Source of the DNA: DATEJJ01 sp039649115
GTDB taxonomy: Bacteria; Actinomycetota; Actinomycetes; Mycobacteriales; Micromonosporaceae
Assembly (NCBI GenBank): GCA_039649115.1
Contig: JBBWZQ010000396.1
Location: forward strand, 1 to 5,079
Direction of reading: 5' to 3'
DNA: 5,079 bases
Below, piece by piece: positions 5,079 to 5,079 of this stretch. The first letter of the stretch is position 1, and each line of letters opens with the position of its first letter. Below the pieces are notes generated by a model. That model saw only the letters and a program-made list of their open reading frames with translations. It had not been told where the DNA came from and searched no databases. The translations under genes and the position numbers were made by a program.

Positions 5079-5079
5079 C

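Noticed and set aside
4231..5079. vapBC as part of a larger mobile element
   Set aside because: No transposase, integrase, terminal inverted repeats or target-site duplications are visible in the window.

Overview
The window is very GC-rich, with GC-dominated third codon positions, GTG starts and long antisense shadow frames. Together with the protein sequences this points to a high-GC actinobacterium. The close match of the panB, nadE and glnA2 products to actinobacterial forms makes a Micromonosporaceae- or Streptomyces-like chromosome plausible, but the genus is an inference. There are no rRNA or tRNA genes, CRISPR arrays, insertion sequences or prophage genes. Coding density is high and no stretch over 300 bases lacks a gene.

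Layout. Positions 1-765 (minus strand) hold most of panB, the first committed enzyme of pantothenate/CoA synthesis, with its C-terminus cut off by the window edge. A gap of about 115 bases with a possible stem-loop separates it from nadE (880-2745, minus), a two-domain glutamine-dependent NAD+ synthetase. nadE and panB lie in tandem and may be co-transcribed. A 132-base divergent intergenic region (2746-2877) separates nadE from glnA2 (2878-4230, plus), a glutamine synthetase-like enzyme of the GlnA2 type. It lacks the adenylylation tyrosine and may be a gamma-glutamylpolyamine synthetase. The intergenic region carries two GTAAC pentamers exactly 11 bp apart, a spacing that resembles a GlnR nitrogen-regulator site.

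Directly after the glnA2 stop codon lies a vapBC toxin-antitoxin pair: an RHH antitoxin (4254-4481) and a PIN-domain toxin (4478-4876) with a 4-base start/stop overlap. The short stretch around the vapB start is the most structured DNA in the window. Four imperfect tandem 8-bp units run from the glnA2 stop into the vapB start codon. They contain an extended -10 (TGCTATGAT) placed so that transcription would begin at or very near the A of the vapB ATG. This predicts a leaderless, autoregulated TA promoter embedded at the 3' end of a housekeeping gene. The toxin gene overlaps by 11 bp, tail to tail, the 3' end of a minus-strand gene (4866-5078) of unrecognised family that runs out of the window.

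How the genes relate. NadE (glutamine-consuming), GlnA2 (glutamine or gamma-glutamyl amide forming) and PanB form an ordinary core nitrogen and cofactor neighbourhood. The vapBC module looks like an accessory insertion at its edge. No wholly new multi-gene system was found. The items that most merit follow-up are the vapB promoter/operator and the candidate nitrogen-regulator site between nadE and glnA2.
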